Shown here piece by piece: positions 37,492 through 46,660 of a stretch of 64,000 nt of DNA; position 1 is the first letter of the stretch, and every line of letters starts with the position of its first letter. Under the pieces are notes generated by a model that saw only the letters and a list, made by a program, of their open reading frames with translations, was not told the origin of the DNA and did no database searches. A program made the translations under genes and the position numbers. Source of the DNA: Desulfosarcina sp. BuS5 (GTDB lineage Bacteria > Desulfobacterota > Desulfobacteria > Desulfobacterales > BuS5); NCBI RefSeq assembly GCF_028752835.1, contig NZ_CP087952.1, positions 2,709,041-2,773,040 on the forward strand, read 5' to 3'.

Positions 37492-38904
37492 TTATGCCTG
37501 CTGTTCACTATTTCTCGACAAAGCACAAGTTACTCCCAACAAGAGCAATCCTGCGAAAGCCGCTAAAAGGGATCCTACAAAAATCCAAAGTCTTGACAAG
37601 TTATACAAATCCGGATCAGGAAAAGATAGCCCGGATATGAACAAAGACATGGTAAAGCCTATACCTCCAAGCATTGAAACACCCAGGATATGGGACCAAC
37701 TTACACCCTCGGGTAAGGAGACTATTCCAGCTTTGGCAGCAATATAAGAAAAGAGAGTGATACCGAGTGGTTTGCCGACGCATAGTCCAAGAGTGATACC
37801 AAGGGCAAGAGGATGTACGACAGTGTCTGCAATTGACAATCCATGAAACGATAGCCCTGCATTGCAAAGGGCGAATAATGGAAGTACCAGGAAAGCAACC
37901 CATGGGTGTAAAGCATGTTCCATCCGTTGCAAGGGTGTCTCAACATCGTGGCACGCCACTTCCAGGGCATGGACAGCATCCAGATGGTCCCGATCCAGGA
38001 GTATAGAATATCCACAGCTCTGATCCTCACACTGGAAACCTCCCATAAGCTTTTTTACCTTTTTAACGAATCGGTCGGTATCGTATTTGCCCCGGGCCGG
38101 GATAAACATTGCAACCACGATCCCGGCGACGGTCGGGTGTATCCCTGAACCGAGTATCGCAAACCATATACCAAGACCTATGAGAACATATAGTAGTGTC
38201 CACCTAATCCAGAAGAAATTGGCTAAAGCGAGTGCAAAAACGAAAAAAATACATACTAAAAGGTAATGCCAAACGATTTCCTGGGTATAAAAAAGGGCAA
38301 TTATTAGTACTGCCCCCAAGTCGTCGGCAATCGCAAAGGCGGACAGAAATATTCTCAAGCCAACCGGTAACTTTTTGCCGAATACGGCAATGGCACCAAG
38401 AGCAAAGGCTATATCCGTGGCCATGGGTATGCCCCAGCCGCCTGCAGTGGGAGTGCCGAAGTTAAAAGCAAAATAGATGGCGCCGGGAACAATCATTCCA
38501 CCAAGCGCTGCGATTACAGGGAGAAGAGCTTTTTTAGGAGATGAGAGCTCACCCACAAGAATCTCCCGCTTGATCTCCAGACCTACGGTAAAGAAAAAGA
38601 AGGTCATTAGGCCTTCATCGATCCAATGGATAAGAGTTTTGGTTACGCTATAGTCACCTATGGCTATGGAAAATCTGGTGTGCCAGAGATGATGGTACGT
38701 CTCAGCAAGATAGGAATTAACCCAGACAAGCGCTACGATGGTGGATAAAAGCAATAATAGACTACTGGAGGCTTCATTTTTGAAGAAGGATTGAGCCGGC
38801 CTAAAAATTTGATCGGCTATAAGGCTATTACGGATTGGTTGGTATTTACTGAGCATCATATAATTTTTTTGTCTCAGCCGTGTTGAAAAAGTAAGCGACT
38901 TCAC
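37492..38904 (-). CDS. nhaA: Na+/H+ antiporter NhaA
   Basis: Up to 470 residues; an internal ATG at 38859 (MLSKYQPIRNSL region) is an alternative start. Twelve or so helices. Family motifs: HWIDEGLMTFFFFTVGLEIKRE, MATDIAFALGAIAVFG with the Asp pair region AFAIADDLGAVLIIALFYT (the two essential Asp of the ion site), and GIGFTMSLFISGLSF. It exports Na+ in exchange for H+ across the inner membrane, as needed in saline sediment. The central insert between residues 270 and 330 (KKLMGGFQCEDQSCGYS) is hydrophilic and somewhat longer than in E. coli NhaA. It converges with no close partner. Confidence 0.93.
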   Translation of the reverse strand: MKSLTFSTRLRQKNYMMLSKYQPIRNSLIADQIFRPAQSFFKNEASSSLLLLLSTIVALVWVNSYLAETYHHLWHTRFSIAIGDYSVTKTLIHWIDEGLMTFFFFTVGLEIKREILVGELSSPKKALLPVIAALGGMIVPGAIYFAFNFGTPTAGGWGIPMATDIAFALGAIAVFGKKLPVGLRIFLSAFAIADDLGAVLIIALFYTQEIVWHYLLVCIFFVFALALANFFWIRWTLLYVLIGLGIWFAILGSGIHPTVAGIVVAMFIPARGKYDTDRFVKKVKKLMGGFQCEDQSCGYSILLDRDHLDAVHALEVACHDVETPLQRMEHALHPWVAFLVLPLFALCNAGLSFHGLSIADTVVHPLALGITLGLCVGKPLGITLFSYIAAKAGIVSLPEGVSWSHILGVSMLGGIGFTMSLFISGLSFPDPDLYNLSRLWIFVGSLLAAFAGLLLLGVTCALSRNSEQQA

Positions 38905-38936
38905 TTATCGCTATTGTAATTTTTGCCGTTACCGCT

Positions 38937-40193
38937 TCACTTAGGCTTATCCCTTAAAGATTCCGCCATTTCCTTGATTTGATCCAGATCCTTTGTCATG
39001 GCTGCCCAGCCGTACCAATAAGCGTAATCCGGATTGGCATGAAAAACTCCCTGATAGGTCCGCATCCGATGTTTCATGTACATTGTAAACAACACCTGAT
39101 CTATGTGAGAACCGCCGGTCTGATAAAAATGTAAAAAGTCGGGATAAGCATACGCGTAGTGTTTCGGTTTCTTCAAAATACCGTCTTTATAAAGGGCAGC
39201 CACAGCATTTATAGCCTCGGCCATTAGGCGGTCCGCCTTTTTAATCATCTGATCACCCTTTGCAAGTTCTCCCAGGGCGTATTTTGAAGAATGGCATTTT
39301 TTGCAGGTTTTGATCATCTTTTTCCGTTCAGACTGCCAGTCTTCTTCGGTTAACCTTACCATGTCGACGGCTTTTACAGCACCAAGGCGGCCGGTAGGTT
39401 TGCCATCAGGATCCATGACACCCAACGCCTTGAGGATTGTGGTTTGGTCGGCAGCCCATTGTTTATCCTCCAGCAAGGGCAGCCGCACACCCAAAAAACC
39501 CCAGGCCACCTTGTTGGTGTGGGTACCGTTGGGTAGATGACAGAATTGGCAGGTTGGAGCGGCAGCATCCTTTGGTAATCTTCCCCTTTCTTTCATATGG
39601 TATCTTTCACCATGTTTTGAGCTTTCATACATCTCCCATTGGGGATGATCAAATCCCATGTGGCAAGTCTGACATGCCTTGGGATCCTGAGCTTCCTTTT
39701 TGGAAAAGGTATGCCGGGTGTGACATTCATCGCAGGAATTATTCCGGTAGCAATACCCTTTATCCCGCAACTCCTTTTTCTGTGCTTCAGACTTGATACC
39801 CATATTGTGGCAGCCGCCACAGCCTTTGCCACCTTCCATGAGCTCATCCGGCTCCAGATGGATAATCGGCAGAGCATTCAGAGATGTCCAGCCAAAATTA
39901 TGTTTTCCTTTTGCAAATTGTTCGAACTGCTCCTCATGACAGTCTCCGCAGGTAGCCTCGTCAGGAAACTGGACCAGATGAACAGTCTTTTTACTTTTAT
40001 GATCCGATCCATGGCACTCATTACAGTAAACATCATTAGCGCTGTGTTCACTACTCTGCCAGTCCTTAACCAGCAAAGGGGTAACCGCTTTGTGACACTT
40101 TACACAAACTTCTCCATCATCGGCTGACACCCGAGGCGTCATAAACAAAACAGCAATCAGCGTAGCAAAACAAACCAAATAATAATTTTTCAT
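38937..40193 (-). CDS. Octahaem cytochrome c, hydroxylamine oxidoreductase family
   Basis: 418 residues with a signal peptide (cut near VSADD) and exactly eight CxxCH haem sites: CVKCH, CNECH, CGDCH, CGGCH, CDECH, CQTCH, CQFCH and CKKCH. The spacing and the C-terminal haem-free helical part (HIDQVLFTMYMKHRMRTYQG...NPDYAYWYG) match the HAO fold. It is periplasmic. Family members either oxidise hydroxylamine or hydrazine, or run reductively on nitrite or hydroxylamine; lack of an ammonia oxidation context makes a reductive role more likely here. Whether the cross-linking Tyr is present cannot be settled by eye. No quinol dehydrogenase gene is adjacent. Confidence 0.88.
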   Translation of the reverse strand: MKNYYLVCFATLIAVLFMTPRVSADDGEVCVKCHKAVTPLLVKDWQSSEHSANDVYCNECHGSDHKSKKTVHLVQFPDEATCGDCHEEQFEQFAKGKHNFGWTSLNALPIIHLEPDELMEGGKGCGGCHNMGIKSEAQKKELRDKGYCYRNNSCDECHTRHTFSKKEAQDPKACQTCHMGFDHPQWEMYESSKHGERYHMKERGRLPKDAAAPTCQFCHLPNGTHTNKVAWGFLGVRLPLLEDKQWAADQTTILKALGVMDPDGKPTGRLGAVKAVDMVRLTEEDWQSERKKMIKTCKKCHSSKYALGELAKGDQMIKKADRLMAEAINAVAALYKDGILKKPKHYAYAYPDFLHFYQTGGSHIDQVLFTMYMKHRMRTYQGVFHANPDYAYWYGWAAMTKDLDQIKEMAESLRDKPK

Positions 40194-40381
40194 TATATTA
40201 TCCTGATAATGTTACGACATTTGGAATAAATGTTCCTCAAAAATAAATAACATTGTTAATCACAATAGTCAATTTTTATTGCAGACGGCGCGGGGTAATT
40301 GCATCAAACCTGATATGTTTTTTACCTTCGTTCCCAGGCTCTGCCTTACGCACCAAAACTCACTAAAATATAATACTTTTT

Positions 40382-40723
40382 ATGGGAAGCAGGAGATATA
40401 AAATTATTGAGAGCAGTAAAACATATTTCATAACAAGCAGTGTTATAAACTGGCTTTCTTTGTTTGCCCTGCCCGCGTCAGCCGGAATTGTCATTGATTC
40501 GTTGAATTTTCTGCAGCAACAGCGAAGAATCAAAATTCATGCCCGAGTTTTAAAGGAGACTCATTTTCATCTTGTTGTAACATCTACAAATATATCCAGT
40601 GAAATGAGAAAAATTAAATCATATACAGCAAGATCTATTGTCGATTATCGGGAAGTCAATGGACCGAAATTTTTCCTGGAGCAGTTAAAGTTTTATAAAA
40701 AAAAGCCAGTAGTGTCCGGTTAG
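40382..40723 (+). CDS. Truncated REP-associated tyrosine transposase (Y1/RAYT-like)
   Basis: 113 residues. YKIIESSKTYFITSSVINWLSLF and the HUH-type motif LKETHFHLVVTSTN match the start of RAYT/IS200-like transposases. A typical protein runs on for 60-70 more residues with the catalytic Tyr region; this one ends at KKKPVVSG, so it is probably a remnant. It is the first gene of the decayed transposase zone. Confidence 0.6.
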   Translation: MGSRRYKIIESSKTYFITSSVINWLSLFALPASAGIVIDSLNFLQQQRRIKIHARVLKETHFHLVVTSTNISSEMRKIKSYTARSIVDYREVNGPKFFLEQLKFYKKKPVVSG

Positions 40724-40823
40724 GTTTTTGCATATTAGACCTCGTACTTTTAGCAATATTAATTAGACGCTATGACATCTAATAATCTGAATATATTTAT
40801 AATTAAAACTATAGTGTAAAGCT

Positions 40824-40854
40824 GCATAAAAATTGGACACGGCAATTTTTATGC
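40824..40854. repeat. Short hairpin
   Basis: GCATAAAAATTG and CAATTTTTATGC flank a 7-base loop within a gene-free 193-base stretch. Nothing else is recognised there. Confidence 0.45.
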
Positions 40855-40916
40855 CATCGTGTTGTTTAAATTAATCCAATAAGTTAGAAATAAAGTTTAT
40901 AAAAACATTGTCGAAT

Positions 40917-41230
40917 TCAAATACCGAGGTCTGCATATAGCTTTTGTTCTTTGATAATCAGATTATCAGACCATACGTTTTTTTCACCGACACGCGATTC
41001 GTTCTGGATGGCGTTTCTAAGCTGACGTATCCTTTTTATTGATACAGGTTCATTAAACTGTTCATGGCAGTATATGTCCAGAAGCAGATAAGTTATTAAC
41101 CCGCCAAGGATTTGAACCATCAAGCCATATCTACTGTGAGCAATCAAGTGGTACACCTTTAAATGCTTCTTCCACCATTTAAAAAAGTTTCAATATCCCA
41201 CCGGAGCTTATAAATAGTTGCAATGGGCGC
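40917..41230 (-). pseudogene. C-terminal remnant of an IS4-type transposase
   Basis: The open part (79 residues) reads YHLIAHSRYGLMVQILGGLITYLLLDIYCHEQF, typical of the end of IS4-group transposases. Upstream, another frame gives LRWDIETF and then FKWWKKHLKV, the expected preceding segment with the Y/W-E-F signature, so a frameshift lies near 41180-41190. The N-terminal half is missing. Confidence 0.65.
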
Positions 41231-41340
41231 AATCCAAAAAAGTGGGAAAATGTAATAAAAATAAAAAAGTACGAGACAAACGAAGCTTAACGCGATATTT
41301 CATAATTGAAAAACCCTATACCCTATAAAGGAGTTCAATT

Positions 41341-41916
41341 ATGAGTCACAAGTTAAGCTCTCAAGAAGATATTACTAATTTTCCAGCCCCAATTAAAGCA
41401 ATTTTTAAAATGTCTCATAAACTATGGGAAGATGATCAGATTCTTGAAACATCTCAGGATCTTGAAACTTTTGAGCAAACAGTTCTCGAATTAACTACAC
41501 AGTTACAAGCTGTACTTGTTGAGCATAAAATCCAGAAGTCGTTGGACTCTGAACAGGTTATTGACGATAGTAGAAAGTTAGCAAAAAATCTGCCATGTAA
41601 GGTGACAAACAAGGGGTTCCGGGATGTTGTGATTACAACCAAGAGCGGAATATGTATTCTGGTTCATACGCTCTATTGCATTGGTAAAAAAAAAGGGCGT
41701 GCCCGAAAGAAAAAACGAAACAAGGGCTTTTACCCAGGTCTTCTATTATTTGGAATATATGATCATTGCACTCCAGGTTTGATTTCCGAAATAGGGGCAA
41801 CAGTGGCTGCCGCCTGCTCTTTTGAAGAAGCGAAAGATACACTTCTCAGAAATGGCATAGAACTTGACGTTAAAACAATTCGGGACCTGGCATATTGGAT
41901 GGCGCAACGCGCATGA
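41341..41916 (+). pseudogene. N-terminal fragment of an ISKra4-like transposase
   Basis: 191 residues. The C-terminal half of the fragment (GFYPGLLLFGIYDHCTPGLISEIGATVAAACSFEEAKDTL...VKTIRDLA) resembles the pre-catalytic region of ISKra4-type transposases, but the DDE core is missing. The join at about 41916 runs straight into an unrelated fragment on the other strand. A ribosome site (AAAGGAG) and ATG are intact. Confidence 0.55.
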
Positions 41917-41924
41917 TCAACGCT

Positions 41925-42090
41925 TATTATTGGATTGCCGGCAGTCTGATACTCAGCTCTCAATCTTGCGATAATCTCGAACTGCTCGTGCGGTATTTAC
42001 AGGTTCCTATACCAATCACCTTTTGGGCTTTACGTTTCACATAGCCATGTTTTTTGAAAAGCTGTTTGATTATTTTTCTACTTACATCAA
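41925..42090 (-). pseudogene. Fragment of an ISAzo13-like transposase
   Basis: On the minus strand one frame gives IDVSRKIIKQLFKKHGYVKRKAQKVIG and a shifted frame gives LRAEYQTAGNPIISVD. In ISAzo13-family transposases these two pieces follow one another. It has a frameshift and lacks both ends. It is cut on the right by ISb copy 1 at 42094. Confidence 0.5.
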
Positions 42091-42093
42091 TTC

Positions 42094-43934
42094 TGGGGTG
42101 TCCAAAAACTCAGTTTTGTGGCTACTTTTTTTGCTCAACTTTTGGCCCTATCATGAGTGCGATTAATATCTTGGCACATTGTTGGGGTCATGAAATGCAG
42201 CATTAAAATTATCTTCCCCAACCAAATCCCGGCATTCTTTGCACTCCTGCCATATCCCTGAATGGCTGTTATTGTAATGAAAATGACAGAGCCCCTCGTA
42301 CTCGTAATGATATTGACAATAATCTCCACCTTTTATAGATGCAAAAGAAGTGTCACAGCAAATCCATTGGTCACAACATTTTGTTTTTATTAAAGGAACA
42401 GAATCGTTTCCACAAAAGCTACAATGTTTGCCAGGGATTATTTTTGCTTGCAATCTATCATATGTCATTCAGGCACCTTCAATATTTTCAGTAAAATTTG
42501 CGTAGACCATAACAAAATGCCGTCAATAATTCAAAATTGCTGATTGAAAAAAATTATTATTCCCTATATATTCAAATATTTTAACCAAAAAGATGGTTAT
42601 TGCTATGAGTAAAGTTTCAAAATTAAAAAAAGTAGAACTGCCTGGAAAGACAAAGCAGTTGATCGTACTCGTATAATTAAGTATCAGAAAGCTGAGCTGA
42701 AACGTACTAAAAATGAACGAAATAAATACAAGTCTGAACTCCGGAAAAATAGACAAGAATTAGAACAAGAACGTAAAAAGAACACATTGTCGGTTAATAG
42801 TAAGGAGGAATTGATTTTTATTTCTTTACGCCTATTTTTGGTCGGACACGTTGGATTCAGAGCAATATCAAGAATGTTTGGCATTTTACAAGCATACCTT
42901 GGGATAACCAAAATACCGTGCCCTCAAACGATCATTAACTGGGTCACCAGATATTCACTATCAAAAATCTGGAACTATAAAGGGCTTTCTTCTGTTTCTT
43001 TTGATATGGATAAGATTGTAAATGGTGCTATTTGGATGATAGATACCTCAATAGCATTGGGAGCTGGTAAAATTCTTGCTATTTTGGAGCTTAGAACTGA
43101 TCATTTTAAAAATCATGAAGGTGCTCCAACTCTTGAAAACATCAATTGTGTAGCAATTTCAGTGGCGAAATCATGGACTGGAGAATCCATTGCAAATTTT
43201 TTACAAAAGGTGATTCTCATCACCGGAAAACCTGCTGCATATTTGAAAGACGGAGGAATGGACCTCATGAAAGGTGTCAGACTCCTAAATGAAAGAGGAT
43301 TTTCAAGTTTCTCCATTGATGATATTTCTCATGTTGTTGCCAATCTATTAAAAAAAGAATATACAAAACATCCTTCGTATGACTGTTTTATCTCTGCTTG
43401 CGGACAAGCCTCAAAAAAATTTAAGCAAACAGTACTTGCATTTTTTGCACCCCCAAAGGTTTCGACAAAAGCTCGATTCATGAATATTCATCGAATGGTG
43501 AAATGGGCTGAAATGGTTCTTAAGCACTCACCACGGGGGCGAGTTTCAAAGGACTCTGTAGTTTCAAAACTTAGGAATTATCTTGGTAAACTTCCTGAAT
43601 ATAAACAGTTTATCAAGCGATTTCTTCGTGATGCATCTCCTCTTTTAAAAAGCCAGGAAATTCTTAAAGCTCAAGGCTTGAATATGAAAACCTACAAAGA
43701 GTGCAAAGAACTTTTAAAAAATATCCCTCAAAGCTCTCAAGTACGTATCGGTTTTATTACCTGGATGGAAAAACAATTAATAGTCGCTGAATCATTGGGC
43801 ATGGGCAATACTGGAATGCCTATTTGTTCTGATAATATTGAATCCCTGTTTGGACTTGGTAAAACACATGGTACAGGAGAAGTAAAAGATGCAAACCGAA
43901 TTGCACTTCGTTTACCGGCTTTTTGCGGATCTGT
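42094..43934 (+). mobile_element. ISb copy 1, truncated at the 3' end
   Basis: Starts with TGGGGTGTCCAAAAACTC and is nearly identical to ISb copy 2 (offset 5815 bases) up to 43934, where it breaks within the transposase gene. The next 29 bases belong to the attC region that holds the intron derivative. The last 280 bases and right end of the element are gone. Confidence 0.9.
42163..42468 (-). CDS. Small cysteine-rich protein carried by ISb (copy 1)
   Basis: 101 residues. Cys/His pattern: HCSFCGN, KCCDQWICCD, CQYH, LCHFHYNN and CKECRD, suggesting two or more zinc sites. It differs from the copy at 47978 at a few residues only. It is encoded on the strand opposite to the transposase. The family is not recognised with certainty. 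Conservation in both copies argues for a real passenger or regulatory gene rather than a chance frame. Confidence 0.6.
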   Translation of the reverse strand: MTYDRLQAKIIPGKHCSFCGNDSVPLIKTKCCDQWICCDTSFASIKGGDYCQYHYEYEGLCHFHYNNSHSGIWQECKECRDLVGEDNFNAAFHDPNNVPRY

Positions 43935-43947
43935 TTATCGCCGCTAA
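42605..43947 (+). pseudogene. ISb transposase, copy 1, truncated
   Basis: Same gene as copy 2 below; the frame from 42787 gives 386 residues and ends YRR after the junction at 43934. First Asp WMIDTSIALG, second Asp YLKDGGMDLMKG and Glu SDNIESLFGLGK are all present, but the C-terminal 100 or so residues are missing. The start at 42605 needs a -1 shift on seven A residues at 42625-42631, as in copy 2. Confidence 0.75.
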
Positions 43948-43963
43948 TATTATCAGACAGCAT

Positions 43964-44675
43964 ATAGGGATAGGACTCCCCATCACTGAGGAGCCCTCCC
44001 ACAGCACCGTACATACGGATCGCGTATACGGCGGTTCGGCTGGTAAAGATAAAATCGGGTGTGAAAAATCCCACCGATTTTACCGGGTTTTCAGAATTCG
44101 TACGCTATTGGCATTTCAGCTCCTGCTGCAGTATGCAAATAAGTAACTCATCCATACTCACCACAACCATTTACCCGTACCATTCGGTGCGGGCACCGTT
44201 CAGGCCTTCGCCGGGGTGAGTCCTTCGTGGTATCCACGGCTCGTTTCTCCTACGGCTACTATGCCCTCTGCTGACTTCTCCCATGCGGTCAGAGCAGGTT
44301 GCCCTGTTCTCAGCCAAAATTCCGTCGCACGCGACTTCTCAAAAGGCATATGGAAGACCTCCCGGGGTAAACACATGTCTTTCAATACGTGGGCGCCGAG
44401 TATACGGACAGAGCTTATAATGGATAGAGGACTTTGCCTTGTGTTGCAGGCTCGTCCCACTCATGCACGCCTGACTCGATTTCTGTTCGTCACCCCGTAC
44501 TTTCGCGGTACCCTGCCTCAGCAGGGCTACTGCCTTCCGAAGCACCGTCACCGATACCCCGTTGTAATACCGCTATACCCTTCGCCTCCATCCGGCTGGG
44601 TCTAAGACTTGTCAAACGATTTACTGCATGATACGTTTGACTCACTTTTAAGAACATGTGCCGTGCCCGGCACAC
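43964..44675 (-). mobile_element. ORF-less derivative of a group IIC-attC intron
   Basis: A 712-base minus-strand sequence that starts GTGTGCCGGGCACGG at 44675 and ends CCTATCCCTAT at 43964. It shares the first 500 or so bases (domain I) and the last 90 bases (domains V-VI, with CGCCGTATACGCGATCCGTA) with the full intron at 56836-59673. The reverse transcriptase is replaced by about 120 unrelated bases. It sits in an attC site (44676-44800). Short ORFs on both strands here are ribozyme sequence, not genes. Confidence 0.85.
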
Positions 44676-44800
44676 AACCAAACACTTCACCTGACCGCCA
44701 ACAGCTCGGCGGTTTTTGAAAGGCTCTGCACCGCATTAAAGCAGGTGATTTTTCAAGGTTCAGTGCTCCGCTGTGTTGGCGGCAGGTGAGTTCAGTCGTT
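44676..44800 (+). other. attC recombination site of an integron cassette (long type)
   Basis: AACCAAACACTTCACCTGAC at the left and its imperfect complement ending GGTGAGTTCAGTCGTT at the right pair over about 28 bases with an extra base in one arm, the hallmark of attC. A central hairpin (ACCGCCAACAGCTCGGCGGT) adds to it. Length 125 bases is like the VCR type. The intron derivative lies directly at its left core site. Confidence 0.75.
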
Positions 44801-44820
44801 CGCAGGAAAAGGAGGACATA

Positions 44821-45270
44821 ATGCGCAAGATAAACGGATTCCTTATTGCCGGCATTATCGGAGTTTTAGTTGTTGGTGCTAACTTTGGCATTCAATATGG
44901 ACGGATAGCATGGGGCAACAAGGATATGTGGTGGACACCCAAGTCAATGGCATTGCCGCTTTCTACGACCCGACACAATTTCGAGCTGTTCGTGAATGGA
45001 GATTTGTTACAAGAACATCTCGACAGAGGTTCGTTGTCAGCAACCGACGAACAGGGCAAACGTTACGAGCTGGTGCCGGAAGATATAAAGGTCCGGTTCA
45101 ACAATTGGCATAAAGTCAAGTCTGCTATGTTGCATACCGCTGTTTGGGAGGCCTTCATGCTTGGAATTTCGCTAATGTCCCTTATTGTTGGAATCAGACA
45201 ATTCATATCGGAAAACAAAGCAACTGCGAACAACGGCATGCAGGCGGACGCTCGTGCCTCGCGCCGCTGA
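44821..45270 (+). CDS. Cassette-borne membrane protein of unknown function
   Basis: 149 residues from ATG 44821 with AGGAGG upstream. Two membrane segments: residues 7-24 (FLIAGIIGVLVVGANFGI) and about 112-128 (AFMLGISLMSLIVGI); the middle 80 residues are outside or inside the membrane as a small soluble domain. The C-terminus NNGMQADARASRR is read through the attC of its own cassette, a feature known from integron cassette genes. I do not recognise the family. It stands between two attC sites, so it is a complete gene cassette. Confidence 0.75.
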   Translation: MRKINGFLIAGIIGVLVVGANFGIQYGRIAWGNKDMWWTPKSMALPLSTTRHNFELFVNGDLLQEHLDRGSLSATDEQGKRYELVPEDIKVRFNNWHKVKSAMLHTAVWEAFMLGISLMSLIVGIRQFISENKATANNGMQADARASRR

Positions 45271-45281
45271 TGCCGGTCGTT
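45229..45281 (+). other. attC site of an integron cassette (short type)
   Basis: AACAACGGCATGCAGGCGGA pairs with CGCCGCTGATGCCGGTCGTT, leaving an extrahelical base. The outer core boxes TGCGAAC and GTTCTAC are close to RYYYAAC and GTTRRRY. It overlaps the end of the preceding gene and ends 22 bases before the next. Confidence 0.85.
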
Positions 45282-45303
45282 CTACCAAGAAAGAGAGATG
45301 ACA

Positions 45304-45630
45304 ATGAAAAAGTGTCCCTTCTGCGCTGAAGAAATCCAAGCCGACGCTATTAAGTGTAAACACTGCGGTGAGTTTTTGGATGCCTACAACCAACCACGCT
45401 TTGCAGAGGAAAAGGTTCAGTGGTATTTCAGAAAATCCTTTATTATTATCGCATTATGTTGTGTGGGGCCTCTGGCGTTGCCCCTGATTTGGTGGCATCC
45501 AAAAATGACGTGGGCATGGAAGATCGGACTCACAATAGGAATCCTTGTTCTCAGTTGGATATTGATCCAAGCCACGATGGAATCAATTCGTACTATCAAG
45601 GAGTATTACAAGCTAATTGAAGGACTATGA
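45304..45630 (+). CDS. Cassette-borne zinc-ribbon membrane protein
   Basis: 108 residues from ATG 45304, 6 bases after GAGAG; an in-frame ATG at 45298 is possible. MKKCPFCAEEIQADAIKCKHCGEFLD is a double-Cys zinc ribbon, followed by two membrane segments (about 45-65 and 76-95). It has the same design as small zinc-ribbon/DUF-type proteins common in cassettes. Function unknown. It lies just after an attC; its own attC (about 45645 on) appears degenerate. Confidence 0.75.
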   Translation: MKKCPFCAEEIQADAIKCKHCGEFLDAYNQPRFAEEKVQWYFRKSFIIIALCCVGPLALPLIWWHPKMTWAWKIGLTIGILVLSWILIQATMESIRTIKEYYKLIEGL

Positions 45631-45644
45631 AATGATCGACAGGC

Positions 45645-45688
45645 AGAACAAATCAGTAAACACCGACGGGCTTACGTCGCGGCTTTAT
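45645..45688 (+). other. Probable degenerate attC
   Basis: GCAGAACAAATCAGTAAACA begins like an attC left end and CCGACGGGCTTACGTCGCGG forms a small hairpin, but the right arm with GTTRRRY is lost. The following 110 bases show no gene. Confidence 0.35.
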
Positions 45689-45801
45689 GTAAGTGTACGT
45701 GTATTGAAATTTATTATAACCTAAATTGAGCGGTTTTAAGATCGAATCGTATTCTATAATCTCGATGTTCAAGTTTTTGATGATGAACTTGCCAAAAGCA
45801 C

Positions 45802-46607
45802 TTAGCAAGGACAATATTTACGTGATAGAGAAGGTGTTGGCCCCAATCTACCTATAGTTCTTCCGCTCATATGTTTTCCCGATGGCATAAGTCGGAAAAC
45901 TTTTTTGATAACTTGGCCCATTTCTTTAAGTTTTTCACCGGGATCTTGTTGTTGCAGCAAAGATTTGACACATTCCATCAAAACATCCATTTGAGTTTTT
46001 CTTTGCAGACTTCCCACGGTAAACACGGGAGTTTTGTTCTCTATGCAGGCCTCCTGCTCAGGGTGAAGGAGGAGGCAATGGTCTAGCAACAGACTCAAGA
46101 TCAGGCCTCGGCTTGATCCTTCTTCGTCATATTGTTTGGCCTCTTGTCCCCATCCTTCATAAAGCTTCCAGTCTTCAAAAAAAACCTCTACAAGCCATCT
46201 CAAAGAATATGCTTGAATAATGTCAACTGTGCGCCAACTCACATCAGTGGCAGCTAAGTAACGGTATTCATCTTCCCCTTCATATTTAAGAGCTATCACA
46301 AAAAGCACATTGCCATCGTGTGCATCAACCTTAAGGCGGGCACTGCTCACTGTTGCATTGACTTTTTCACCGCCTCGCACACGAATGGTGCAATTTACAC
46401 CTTTGTTAATCATGTTGAAATAATCCGTAATTGTCTTTTTTTTACCTTTGTATCGTATATTTTGATTTGACTTTAATTGGCTGATAATTTGCACTCCTCC
46501 CAAAATATTAGAGGCTCCATTCATAAATTCTTTTGAACCGTATAAAGCGTCAGCCAATACACATTTAACAGTAATTTTAGGATAATATTTTTTAAAATTC
46601 TCAAGTA
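45802..46607 (-). pseudogene. C-terminal two thirds of an IS4-type transposase
   Basis: About 268 residues starting LENFKKYYPKITVK. VLADALYGSKEFM carries the second Asp and the Y-x2-R-W-x3-E signature is YSLRWLVEVFFEDWK, as in IS4-group transposases. The first third, with the first Asp, is missing: ISa copy 2 begins at 46608 and an artificial start can be read from its end. Not functional alone. Confidence 0.75.
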
Positions 46608-46660
46608 CAGACCTCGGAAAAAAATAGCATTTTAAGCATAATTTTTTGGACACTTTCCTT

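Noticed and set aside
43889-44690. Several open frames of 60-130 residues on both strands
   Set aside because: They lie in the ribozyme part of the intron derivative and recur in the other intron at 56836-57311; structured RNA, not protein.
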